From Magicicada septendecula (taxonomy: Eukaryota > Arthropoda > Insecta > Hemiptera > Cicadidae): DNA of 64,000 nucleotides. This document shows positions 35,850 to 46,603 of this stretch, one piece after another; position 1 is the stretch's first letter, and each line of letters begins with the position of its first letter. Below the pieces are notes generated by a model. That model saw only the letters and a program-made list of their open reading frames with translations, did not search any database and was not told the origin of the DNA. The stretch covers positions 62,001 through 126,000 of the forward strand of contig JAWRYS010001512.1 in assembly GCA_034769895.1 (NCBI GenBank). The letters are read 5' to 3'. Both the position numbers and the translations under genes were made by a program.

Positions 35850-36753
35850 CCTAAAACCTAAGAGGATCAGTGAGGATATGGCGCTGCAACCCCCCTGAAC
35901 TCTCTATTAAAATCATGGGTACTTACCCCCCTAGTCTGGTGACCGTGGCAGCACCCATCCGATCTTACTGGACTTCTCTGTACGAGATCCCAACACCATA
36001 AGCTCGGACAGATACCCGCCACAGTATCACCTGACTCTATAACATTCAATTAAAACATTAACAAAAAGGCCTTCCATTATACCATATCCACAACTGATTG
36101 GTTTCCTCTTAGCCGTACTGCTTCATTAACAAAGTACTGGTTCATCTTTTTGATTTTGATTATATAACCTAACTCTACTTACAGCTAATTCCATACAAAT
36201 TAAATAATATTCCCCGTACAATATTACCCCTCCAAAATGACACATTGATTATACAAACTTTTTTTATTACTGTTACCCAAAATATTTCCTTCAATTTTCC
36301 ATTTTACATGAGTATTTCAACTATTACGTTTTCATCAATTATTATTTAATCTACCATTACATTTGAAATTTGAATCAAATTAAATTTAAATTCATTATTA
36401 AAAATCATCTTTTCAATTAATTTAATTACCAATTTCATTTAATTTAATTTCTCAAAACCTCATTGTATCAATCTCATTTGTTCAAAACAATTTTATTTGT
36501 TTTAATTACATTTTACAAAAGGACCCTACAAAAAAATATTACCTACATTCCATCACATCTGGTGTTTCTTTTATTTCATAATAGAATCTGCTCATGGCAC
36601 TGATTCATCAAAATACAACATTCTTGTTGTTGTCAACTCAAGCATGAAACAAACATCAACCTGTAAACATTAGTCACACAACAGGAAACACACCTGTTTA
36701 CATCAACAGTTTTATGCCAGACTTGTTTTTATAAACACTAATTCAGTCTCAAC
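35850..36753 (-). other. Inner element 3' untranslated region, first part
   Basis: Non-coding. The segment 35860-36020 is similar (reverse complement) to 44260-44415 of the outer element, with shared ggtgttgggatctcg and gagaagtccagtaag. The two families therefore share a 3' leader. The rest is AT-rich. Confidence 0.6.
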
Positions 36754-38290
36754 TAGAGGTGGGCTAAACTGTTATTTTAAAATACTAGGTATGAAAATAC
36801 CGTTCCAAAAAATAACAGGTACAAATACCTGTTATTATATACTATATATACATAACCTATATTATCCTTTGTAAGTAACTCGTTTTGAGTTTCCTGCAGG
36901 TCTCCTATGTAATATCTTCAAATAAATACACTCCAAGTAGGTTTATTTTCACCTAGATAAACCTATTAATATATTAATAAACCTACTTGCTGTGTATTTA
37001 TTTGAAGATATTATATAACCTATACTATATAATTTGTTATAAGAAATAAATTGAAACTAAAAGTATTAACAGTGTTACTTTACACTGTGACTTTATTAAA
37101 CTATTACTGTTTAAATGAAAATAAGAAACAAGAGAATTTACAGGCCTATCTCCCTTTGGGAATACCAATTTAAGTTTTCACTAGTAGTAAACAAACTAAC
37201 ATTGGTTAGACAAATCAGTTGCGAAACTCGAGGCAATTAAATAATTTAGAGTAGGCCTACACGTAATACCACGAAAAATAATGTGAAAAACATCAGAAAC
37301 GTATAATAAAAACAACAGTAAGCCACAAGAGTGAATGAGAATAAACAAAATTTTACAAATAAAAATAAAAGAACAAATTGTAATAAAATAAATATAAATA
37401 CATAAATAAAAACTTATAAATAATAAGCAACAACAAAAGTAAATTAAATGCATTACAGATATTTAAGGAACAGAACTAGATAAAGTGCATACATGTCCAT
37501 TACAACAATCTCATCATTTACGTGAGATGTGTAGTGAAGTTAAAAATCACATTAATAAAAAGTGTAATATAGCTTATCAACATCAGCCACTCTATAGATT
37601 ATAACTCAATATAATTAAATTCAACTATTTCACTAACGATCGGAACATAAAGTTTTTTTTGAGTAAAAACAAAGTTTTACCAACCGATTTTAGTTACAAG
37701 TTGGTGACTAGTATAATATATAATTATTAGCCTATAATATGTATTATATATCTGCATATCACACGAGAATAAATGTAACAGCAGGATAAATTATTTCCTT
37801 TATTAAAAACAGCTCCGTCTCTTTGCGCAGAATGAAGTATACAGGACGAAAAAGTGGCTCATACTAGTTCTTACTCGAAATATGCTTGATACTACCTGTT
37901 CCTGAAATACTAGGTGTTCCTGAAATATTAGGTGTTGGTGTTCCTGAAATATTAGGTGTTACTAAAATACTACTGTTACTCTGGAACGCGTTGTTCCTTG
38001 TGTATCGATGATACCACTAGTATTTGAAATACCTAGTATTTTAAATATGCGTTACTGGCTGTTCCTTGCGTTCCAGCGATATTTTTGTATGCCTAGTATT
38101 TGGCCTTGGTTTACGTGATCTTGCGTACATTTTGTGTGTGTGTGTCTGTGTGGGTGCGTAGGGGGTGTGCCTCGACTTGGAACAGCGTCGCCGCGAATAA
38201 CAGGTATTTCAACTTTTCAGTCACTGTTACATCCGTTCCACAAAAATATTGTTCCAAAATACCTATTACAGGTATATCGGCCCACCTCTA
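36754..38290. mobile_element. Non-autonomous hAT element (1.5 kb) inside the inner LTR element
   Basis: Inverted ends tagaggtgggc / gcccacctcta and an exact 8-base duplication gtctcaac (36746-36753, 38291-38298) define a hAT insertion. Subterminal repeats of the form aaatactaggt and caggtattt cluster at both ends (36780-36840, 37900-38280), likely transposase binding sites. A central inverted repeat lies at 36913-37012. No transposase is encoded. Confidence 0.95.
36913..37012. repeat. Internal inverted repeat in the hAT element
   Basis: Arms atatcttcaaataaatacac ... aagtaggttta and taaacctactt ... atttatttgaagatat (about 33 bases each, a few mismatches) around a loop of about 32 bases. Confidence 0.8.
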
Positions 38291-38298
38291 GTCTCAAC

Positions 38299-38777
38299 AT
38301 TCATGATTACATCATCACCCTATCACCTCCTTTAATTCTCAGTTTCTATAAATCTTGTTAGTCTGTACTTTTTAAACAATTACTATTTTTGTATCAATTC
38401 ATACCAAAATTAATTTTACTTCATTAATAAAATTCTCATTTTTAAATTAGCTTCATTTTAACTTCAGTCAGAACAGTTTAACTTTAATTACATTATTTAA
38501 AACACTTTTAATATAAACACACAGTACAGAATAAAATTCCTTAATACCTCCTATTAATTATTATTGTTAATTACCAAAATAAAATATTATTAAAATCAAT
38601 TTCTACTCCATACACACATGGTTACATAAAACATTTTACAGTACACACACACAATTAATTTCACTATAAATTTATTTACAATCTTTTGTCATTACTTTTC
38701 GATTTACCACACCTCATTTCCTAGATTAGCAAGGTCAGAACCATTACTCACATAATTAAATGTTCATTCCGTATGTC
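38299..38777 (-). other. Inner element 3' untranslated region, second part
   Basis: AT-rich, non-coding, between the hAT insertion and the stop of the Gag-like gene. Confidence 0.5.
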
Positions 38778-40428
38778 TCAACCTCCATCGTCAAAAATTA
38801 GTCTTGTCTTCACATAACATTTTTCAATTTTACTTATGCACATCATATGGCTATCATTTGTGTAATAACCATAAAAATTTGTTTTTTCCATTGTACCATA
38901 AAAATAATACATAGGGTTACCTCCCATTATTATTTTGTCATAAACCAAGTCAACATTATTGTTTTTTGTCAAGTCTCCGTAAGTATTTGTTATTACAATC
39001 ACATCATTGAAATTTTTATCACCATAGACGTCAGCTGTTACTAATACGCTGGCCCTCACTACGGGTAGGTTTATATTACTATTATCAATACAATCATCAA
39101 TCTTTATTTCACAAGGTAAGTCAATTTGTTCCTCTCTTTCAATACATAAACTCTGCACTAATATTTCATAATCTCTATTCACCTTAAATATTTCTACCAC
39201 TCTCTCTCTCTCTCTCTCTCTTCATACCTTTCCCAACCCCTTTTTACTCTCTCATTCCATACAGAGGGCAATACAACATTATTACAACACATCCTGGCCT
39301 TACCAGGGAAACCATAATACATAAAGAGACTATTATTTGCAGACCTTTTGTCTCCCAAATAAACTAATAAGGAACCTTTGTCCTCATACAACACTTGTGA
39401 AGCATTTACTTCATATATACTACAAGAAAAATTTGCCCTCTGTTCATACTCTACATTTAAACTGTCACTATACTCCCTTTCTAAATCATAAGCACTAACT
39501 AGCAATCCCTGATCAACCTCAACTCTCATTCTACTCTCATTTTCACTACTATTGTCTACTGTATCACTTTTTGATATCCCATTTTCAAATTTATTACCCG
39601 CTTTATTTATGTCTGTTTTATTGTCTACCACACACACACACACACACTCTCTTAACTCCTCTGTTTCTCTTTTTGTTTCACTACATATTTCATTTATTTT
39701 GCTTTCACAATTGCTTTCTATTTCATATGTTTTAATCTTATCAACTACATAATTGAACTTATACTCACTACCAGCATTACATTCATTTATTTTACATTCA
39801 AAATTGTCTTTCATCTCTTGAATTTGCTCATGGTGACTGTCTCTGACACTTGTTTGTTTACATTAATGATATGATTATTTAATTGTTCATTTACTAATCC
39901 TATCACTTGTTCTTTAATAGTGTTAAAGCATTCATCCATCTCATTTAGACGTTTATTCATATTAACCTCAAACTTGGCATTTTGCTTATTTATTTCGTCA
40001 AAACGACTATTTATAATATCAAATTTAATATTCTGTTCATTGAATCGATTATTCTGTTCATCAAATTTATTGTTAAAATTACTTTTCTGTTTGTCAAATT
40101 TGGTATTGAAATTGCTATTTTGAACGTCCAAACGACTATTCACACTCTGCTTAATATCATCAGACATTGCCCTCATAAAATTAAATATGTCATTTACTGA
40201 ATACTCTTTTTCTTTTATTTTGGTTGCTACAGGAGAGGAATTCACTCCCGGCCCATTAATTACAGATTCGTCTACATTACTGTCACTTATTGACAGTGAC
40301 TCTGTTTGAATACCTGAATCGCCTTTATTGGCCGACTCAGTTGACATATTTTCAAACATCGATTTATTTTTGGCCTCATTGCCGACAACTACATCAATTT
40401 CATTTGTTTTATTCTCTACTTTCTCCAT
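38778..40428 (-). pseudogene. Inner element Gag-like protein: coiled coil plus unrecognised domain
   Basis: Minus strand from ATG 40426-40428. Codons 1-205 form a coiled coil with near-repeat heptads (NSNFNTKFDKQ, SNFNNKFDEQNNRFNEQN). A frameshift near 39812 leads to a further 206-codon frame (39814-39194) whose start still resembles the outer Gag coiled coil (EIESNCESKINE). From about 39600 the protein becomes a domain I do not recognise, with hydrophobic beta-like segments (GSLLVYLGD, NNSLFMYYGFPGKARMCC). A GA microsatellite at 39201-39222 breaks the frame, and the last 140 codons (39200-38778) continue the same domain (NPMYYFYGT, TNFYGYYTNDSHM). No capsid, zinc finger or protease is seen. 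Original length about 540-550 residues. Confidence 0.6.
39201..39222. repeat. (CT)n microsatellite within the Gag-like gene
   Basis: Eleven CT units (GA on the coding strand, encoding Glu-Arg). Slippage here explains the change of frame between the two last parts of the gene. Confidence 0.85.
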
Positions 40429-40532
40429 TATGGAATTAATTTATTTAACCACACCCTCACTTCCAAATAACCTGTTCTGCAGCTTAATTAGGTCTGATCT
40501 GTGTGATTTAGTATGAATCACACAAATCGTCC

Positions 40533-40549
40533 AACTGTACGGGCGCCAC
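40533..40549 (-). promoter_or_regulatory. Inner element primer binding site
   Basis: Minus strand tggcgcccgtacagt starts one base after the LTR end. The first eight bases match tRNA-Lys-type primer sites. Confidence 0.75.
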
Positions 40550-41595
40550 TGAAACTATGTAAACTACTGCAAATTAATAAAATACTTGTGTCCCTGTATT
40601 CGGGCACCACTGAAACTATATTAATTAGTGCAGATATTAAACTCTTACCTTAGGGGTATCTCCAAGGTTCTACAGATGAACACAGCTGCAGAAAGGATTA
40701 TTTGAAGGTTACCAGTACACATGTAAATACGCAGTTCGTTTTAAAACAAATCGCTTCTAGTTTATTAACCAAATTAATTACTTCGTCAATTAAACACTAG
40801 TCTATTACTTTATATTAGTAATACATTGAATTCAAACAAATTAATAAATAAAATCTTTCTTAACCTATAACAAATTATATATTTTTGAATAAACCAGTAC
40901 ATTTTTACCTCTTTTCCCCTTGCTCTTATATTTAATATTAAAAAAAAAAAACCTTTTTCTTAGAGATCTCTATTTGTTTTTACGTTTTAAGTTTTTGTTT
41001 TATGATGAATAATCATCATTTACCTAACATTGATTTAAGTGTTAATATGCTGTGAGTTTAGTTACCCATCCATTACGTTTTCTTATATTTTGTTACGCCA
41101 TCTCGTGATAACCGCTTTCTTCGTTTTTTACACACTCCGGCACTATTGACATCAAGTTTGGTTGTTGTTAACTACTTTATGCACTATAATGTTTTATTTT
41201 CAACTGTATGCACTGGAAGATGTATACTGTATATTTATTTATATAGCCGCTATATAGTTCGTACACTTTTTTATACATGTTCTACTGCTTTAATAGATAG
41301 ACTGAAATTATCTTACGGCCTATCTTACACCCGAGGCCACCGTTTTTCTTAACAAACTGTATGCTGCTCCTTACTGTCTGATGTTACTTCTGCGGTGATA
41401 ATCTGCCTACTGTGATTCACAAGGGAGACTGCTACTGGGGCTATTACGTAATATGTCTAGTCTAGTTGTCTAGACATGAGTTGTTTATGCTAACATTGTG
41501 TTGCACTGGGGCACCTCACAGGTGGATACTGACAATTAAATATTAAAACTGATTGAAATTAAAATTGGTGTAGCACACAATTCTGTACCGTTACA
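40550..41595 (-). repeat. Inner element 5' LTR
   Basis: 1,046 bases, near-identical to 34780-35798 apart from the short indels. Confidence 0.93.
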
Positions 41596-42310
41596 CTTTT
41601 TCTAAGTTTGTTAGGTTATATAGTATCAAGAGAGCGACGAGCAGGGTGCTGAGTGAAAAAATAACAAGAGATTATATGGTAAATTTAGGCAAGTCGAAGG
41701 TAATTTTATCCGATCATGGACCCCAATTTATAAGCGGTAGGTGGAGACAAACTCTTGGATGGGAAGGCATCATACCCAAGCATACGGCAGTGTACCATCC
41801 ACAATCCAACCAGGCAGAACGGGTGATGAGAGAGATTGGTAGGATATTTCGGGCGTATTGTCACGCCAAGCATACAGAATGGCCATTCTACGTTAAGAAA
41901 GTAGAAGAATGGTTGAATAGTACCACCCACGAATCCACCGGGTTTATGCCATATGAATTAATAAAGGGAACAAGGCCACCTAGAATATTGGAACAACTTT
42001 TTGAGTATCCACCAGAAAATCAAACTATAGACGTGAATATGAAGATCTGACTAGCGAATGAAAATTTACTCACAAAAGGGGAAAGGAGAAAGCAGAGACA
42101 TGATGCTAAAGGTAAGTGGACTAAATATGAGGTAGGGCAATTAGTACTGGTAAGGAGACATGATTTGTCTAGCGCACAGGATAAAGAGATAAAGAAGTTT
42201 TTTCTATTATATGAGGGGCCATATGAAATTGTAGAAGTAAAGATGAATAATGCGTACGTGTTACAAACCAAGCAACGCAGGAGATAGTAGGTACACAAAA
42301 TGCGACGAAT
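41596..42310 (+). pseudogene. Outer element integrase C-terminal half
   Basis: Continues the integrase after the inner element. With one copy of the target cttt counted, the frame is in register with 34779. The second catalytic Asp is in ILSDHGPQFISGRW (about 41705-41745) and the Glu in NQAERVMREIGR (41810-41845). A TGA stops the frame at 42048-42050, but the same frame runs on through a basic stretch to the GPY/F-type module (FLLYEGPYEIVEV, 42200-42240) that ends many Gypsy integrases, with a final stop near 42286. Confidence 0.9.
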
Positions 42311-44483
42311 TTGAAGTTGTATCGGTCACAATAAACGTTTGAATTTTAATATATTATTTTATGTTTTCAGAAGGGACTCTCCCCCATTTTCAGGCGGTTA
42401 CGGCTTCACCATCCGTGATCTGGATTTTGGCTGTTTGGAGGCGGACCATGGTTGGTGGAACTTCTACCTGGGGTGAAAGCAACGATGGTCCTACTCCACA
42501 AATTGGTGCAAGTAGAAATTTAATCTTGTTGTTGAACGGGGAGGGGGACCCCTAAAGTTCGTGGAAAAAAAACTTATAATTGGCAGTTATCCACGAACAA
42601 ATAATAGTTTTATTCTATTAAATAAAACGATCCAAAATTAATGTGACTAAGAAGTGCGACTCGTGAGGAGTCATTTGTTACCCAGGAGTATCGTTCAGAG
42701 AGAAGTAACGATACTCTTCGGTAACGAAATAAACATAATATTTGTAAAACTTGTACCGAACACCTAAATCTGGTGAAAGAATTAGTTATAATTTAGATTT
42801 AGAATTTAGAAATTTAAGGTGACCAAATTGTTGGCAGTTTAGCAGTATAGTATAGTTGTCGCACTTGTTAGAGACTATTATAGTAAAATAAGTTATGTGT
42901 ACCTAGTTTAACTCCATGGGAGATAGTAACGTAAGTGTCAGAAATAGAAAAAAGCAGATTAGTGTCAGGTAATAGTAGAAAAGAAAATGATGTGATTGTG
43001 AATAGATCAAATGTAAAGTGTAATATCTAATGGAAATGAATTAATTCCAAGGACATAGTAAAGCTATGATGAAAATACAGAACTGTTTAATGGACAGTAA
43101 AACATTAAATGATAATGTTTATAAATTAAATAATAATATAACCAAACATACGAGGTTTACCATCTGTGAATTGCAGTAGCAGTGTCAGTGTAAACCTTGT
43201 ATGTCTTTTAGTAGTTTCCCCTACATTTCGGGCAGTCACGGCTTCACCAAACCCTGACCGTGGATTTATAATGTAAATATATTCTAAATTGGTGAACTTA
43301 GAAATTAACCGGGGGGGTAACTCAGGGGAACCTACATAACTATGGAACACCGGCTATTATCGAAGGTGGTGATAGTGCCGTATTAAGGATGTGTGAATCA
43401 TTATAGTAGGATTACTGGTGTCCTTGGACATCAGTAATGCCGAATTTTTTATATAACGCTGAAGCAAGAACGGGGTAGGCAGCGTCTACACCCTAATTAC
43501 AATGCAGTTCTTGTGGATGCAAATGGGCGCTACAGTCCACCATAAACAAACAATAGAGTGTGTGGAAAAGGAGCTGGCCGTTACAAGCCAGGGGCATAAA
43601 CAATAGAGTGTTTATGCAACCAGGTAAGTGCCTTGCACGGTTTACCCGTGAGGTGATTTACCTAATTGTAACTGGAATAAAGGGGGGATATTAGATTTTG
43701 ATGTAGAAGGAGGTTACTAAACAGTTAGTAATGAGTTACTGAATATTAGATTGAATTATGTCAATGATGTAGAATGTGTAGTTGATTTTATGATGTACTT
43801 AAATGATTTTGTGTTGATTTGAGATGTTTTGATGGAGATGATTGACAAATTTGAGAAAGATATAAGCAAATAATTTGTTATTATGTAGTTGATTTAAATG
43901 TGTTTAAGAGAATTTTAATAATGAATTTAAATATTTTAGATGTAATTTGTGTGGTGAGAGATATTTGTAATGGTGTAATGGGAAAGGTTTATTTGAATTC
44001 TGATGGGAATCAGGGCAATAATTTTGAATTTTGGGATAAGAGTAAACATGAGAAGAGTATACAGAATGATGTTAAGGAAGTTTATAAATGTATCATGTTA
44101 GTTTAAGGGTTCATATATACATGTGTGCTAAGAATTAAGAAAAACCAGTGCTTCTTAACGCAAACCAGCGCACAACTAAGGGGAAACAGATCAGTTGGGG
44201 ATATGATATTGTACAAGGCCACTAGTTAATATTTTTGATTTGATGTTTCAGTGTCTGGTGATGCTGTGGCGGTGGTCCTGAGCTGGCCAGAGCGTCAGAG
44301 CAGGAGCGTCAAGTGCCTGACTGGCCTTGCGGTGTTGGGATCTCGAGAGAGAAGTCCAGTAAGGTCATTCAGGTGCGGTCACGGTCACTGGACCAAGGGT
44401 AAGTTAGATATTTTTTTTTGTAAACCGTAAAGGGTGTTGTGGCGACATATCCTGGCTGATCCCTTTAGCAAGTATGAATGTGT
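42311..44483 (+). other. Outer element 3' untranslated region
   Basis: About 2.2 kb without an envelope gene or other long frame. Two segments resemble each other around cggcttcacca (42395-42430 and 43230-43265). A small hairpin gcataaac/gtttatgc (43590-43613) is followed by a donor-like aggtaagt. The part 44260-44415 is shared with the inner element. Confidence 0.55.
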
Positions 44484-44532
44484 CAATGAGAGCTTTTATG
44501 CTTCGGCATAAAACCTCTCATTGAGGGGGTAT
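44484..44532 (+). promoter_or_regulatory. Outer element conserved hairpin and polypurine tract
   Basis: Arms 44484-44501 and 44506-44523 pair over 18 bases with a single C-C mismatch, closed by a TTCG tetraloop. The last base of the stem opens the purine tract gaggggg (44523-44529), which sits three bases before the LTR and would prime plus-strand synthesis. Confidence 0.85.
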
Positions 44533-45718
44533 TGTAACGGGACATTCAGGCCTACCTGGGATAATATAAAAAAGTATTATGTTTGATAAAAATAATATTT
44601 TCGGATGTAATAATAATTTTGAGGAAACATGAAAAATAATATAAAATATTAATTTTGGGGAAAAGGAAACAATCGTATTTTCATGGATTATACAACGCAA
44701 TAGACAAACATGCGAAATTGGGCCAAGGTCAGCTCCAGTGACAAGCAAATTATGTAACATAACAACATACGATATTACGTCAGATCATACGTCACGCTGG
44801 AATGCATAGGAGTGTCAGCCGAACCTCACATACTGGCGTAGTGATACAAAACTCTAACAATAAGATTTGGTCATGCAACCACGACCACTTCAGAAAATAG
44901 TCCAGTTCGCCTCGCCCAGTATAAAATTTGTCCATGAGCCGGCCGGTTGCAAACAAAGTTATAAAACGTAAAATCGCGGGCGCCCACAGTTCAAAAATGT
45001 GATTGAAAATCAAAATTATTTCCATACAAACAATATAAATAGACTGTGTTGTGACAAAAAATGTAATAACTGTTTGGCAATAAGAACCATGCAAAACGAA
45101 AGGTGCAAGATGACAGTAAAGAGGGGACGATTCCAGATCAACTCTTCGAACAGCTAAGTAATCTGCGGAGTACTACCATATATTTGAAATCCAATATTTA
45201 AAAAATTACTAAAATACTCTAAATCAGTAAAAATGAGATCTCAAGGGCAAAGGGTGTATGAAAGGGGATAAATGTCTTTTTTGTAATATTCTAGAAGCGC
45301 TGGTTTGTGTTCTAGGAAATAGATTTTGTTTTTCAGTATCTCTAATTTACTCTAATGTGTAAAATCAGGCATTATAAATATTTTTATTGTATATCTAACA
45401 AGTTGTATAAAAAAAAAATTTTGAGTAGAAAATGGGAATTGAATGACTTGTAGTAATGACTTTGTTTTGTAGTAAAAACTGAGTTTGGGGCATATGCATA
45501 ATAAACGAAATCATGAGAGGAATACAAGTATTTAGTCTATTTTATTCCAATAACCATAATCTGTTCTCCTGTTCGCTGAAAAGAATCCTGGTAAGTAACA
45601 AATTTTATATATATTTGGCAAACCTTAAAGATGTCGTCTGAACAAAAAAGACGCTAACAAGTGATTATGTGAAAATAAATAGTAAATAAATAATTAATAT
45701 AATAAAATTATAGTTACA
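44533..45718 (+). repeat. Outer element 3' LTR
   Basis: 1,186 bases, nearly identical to the 5' LTR; followed by the target copy attg. Confidence 0.95.
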
Positions 45719-45722
45719 ATTG

Positions 45723-46603
45723 TCCCTTGTTTTGTGATGATTTAATAAGCCTAAATCCCACAAAAATAAAAAAAAATTTTATTATACTAATATTGGCTTT
45801 AATAAGGTACGAATGAACCCTTCTCCATGCCCCAAACCGGTAGTAACCTGCCGATTTGCCAATGTAGCAGTTAATAAAATTAGATTTGAGAAACTAAATA
45901 AATCCGTAACTACCCCTCGTCACATAAAAGAGTAATAAAAGTAAGAGCGATGTCATTAAGTTGTAAGCGAATTAAAGCAAAATAATTAATAATAAGTGAG
46001 ATCTACTTTTCGCGCTGAGAAACTACCCACGCGCGGACAGCCTCTTCACCCCTATAGTAAATTAGTTCAGTTGTATCTCAGACTCCGCTGCTCATACAGC
46101 GTACAAAAGTATGTAGTCACTATAAAACCTGTAAACGAGGAGAAGCTTGTGTGATATAGCCGGATGATGTAAAAATGTCGTAAATGACGTGAGTGTATGA
46201 CAATGACATCTCTGTAACAAACTAACATCACCTAAAAGTGATGTTAAACTTTTAACCGTAAGTAATATGTGCGGTACAACAATGTGAACACCAGTGAAAG
46301 TTACAACCCAAAACCTACCACAAGAATCTACAGACCCGACAGACGACTCATCTTTAGGAATGACAGCAGATTTTACCAAAACACGATAGCCAGAAGATCT
46401 CCAAGACACCCTGCACAACCGATAGAAGCCCCGATTCGCCGACGATGTTACACACAGGTGACACGGAAGTTCAACTTCCGTGGTTCAGAACTTAACTTAA
46501 AATAATACATGATAGACACTTAATTAACAAATGAAAATAAAGTAAAACACGAAAGACTGACTTAATTACCATAAAATTGTAATTTCCTGCTTAGTATTAA
46601 TAT
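45723..46603. other. No recognised gene; two small perfect hairpins
   Basis: An open frame at 46269-46505 is Arg-rich and not recognised. Two hairpins stand out: aacatcac/gtgatgtt (46224-46245) and cacggaagtt/aacttccgtg (46462-46482, one-base loop). Confidence 0.4.

Larger units (their letters stand above)
34780..41595 (-). mobile_element. Inner LTR retroelement without pol, opposite orientation
   Basis: LTRs 34780-35798 and 40550-41595, flanked by the duplication cttt (34776-34779 and 41596-41599), inserted in the outer integrase. On the minus strand the order is LTR, primer site tggcgcccgtacagt, Gag-like gene, untranslated region, hairpin, purine tract, LTR. It encodes no protease, RT, RNase H or integrase, so it must have moved with enzymes from another element. 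The Gag N-terminus, 3' leader and hairpin are related to those of the outer element. Confidence 0.92.
24834..45718 (+). mobile_element. Outer Gypsy-type LTR retrotransposon, 20.9 kb with nested insertions
   Basis: Bounded by 1.19-kb LTRs that differ by only a few percent by eye and by the target duplication attg (24830-24833 and 45719-45722). A primer site tggcgcccgaactgggac follows the left LTR; a purine tract gaggggg and hairpin precede the right LTR. The order is gag, protease, RT, RNase H, integrase, followed by a 2.2-kb untranslated 3' region with no env recognised. Insertions at 26069-27446, 27810-30729 and 34780-41595 account for about 11 kb, leaving a parent element of about 9.8 kb. 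Several frameshifts and stops show that the coding part is dead. Confidence 0.95.

Noticed and set aside
36913..37012. Considered as a microRNA precursor
   Set aside because: It is inside a hAT element and the arms look like normal transposon-internal inverted repeats; no expression evidence.
42361..42555. Possible env-like or accessory gene after integrase
   Set aside because: Only 64 codons, no signal peptide or membrane segment, and the similar segment at 43230 is not open in the same way.
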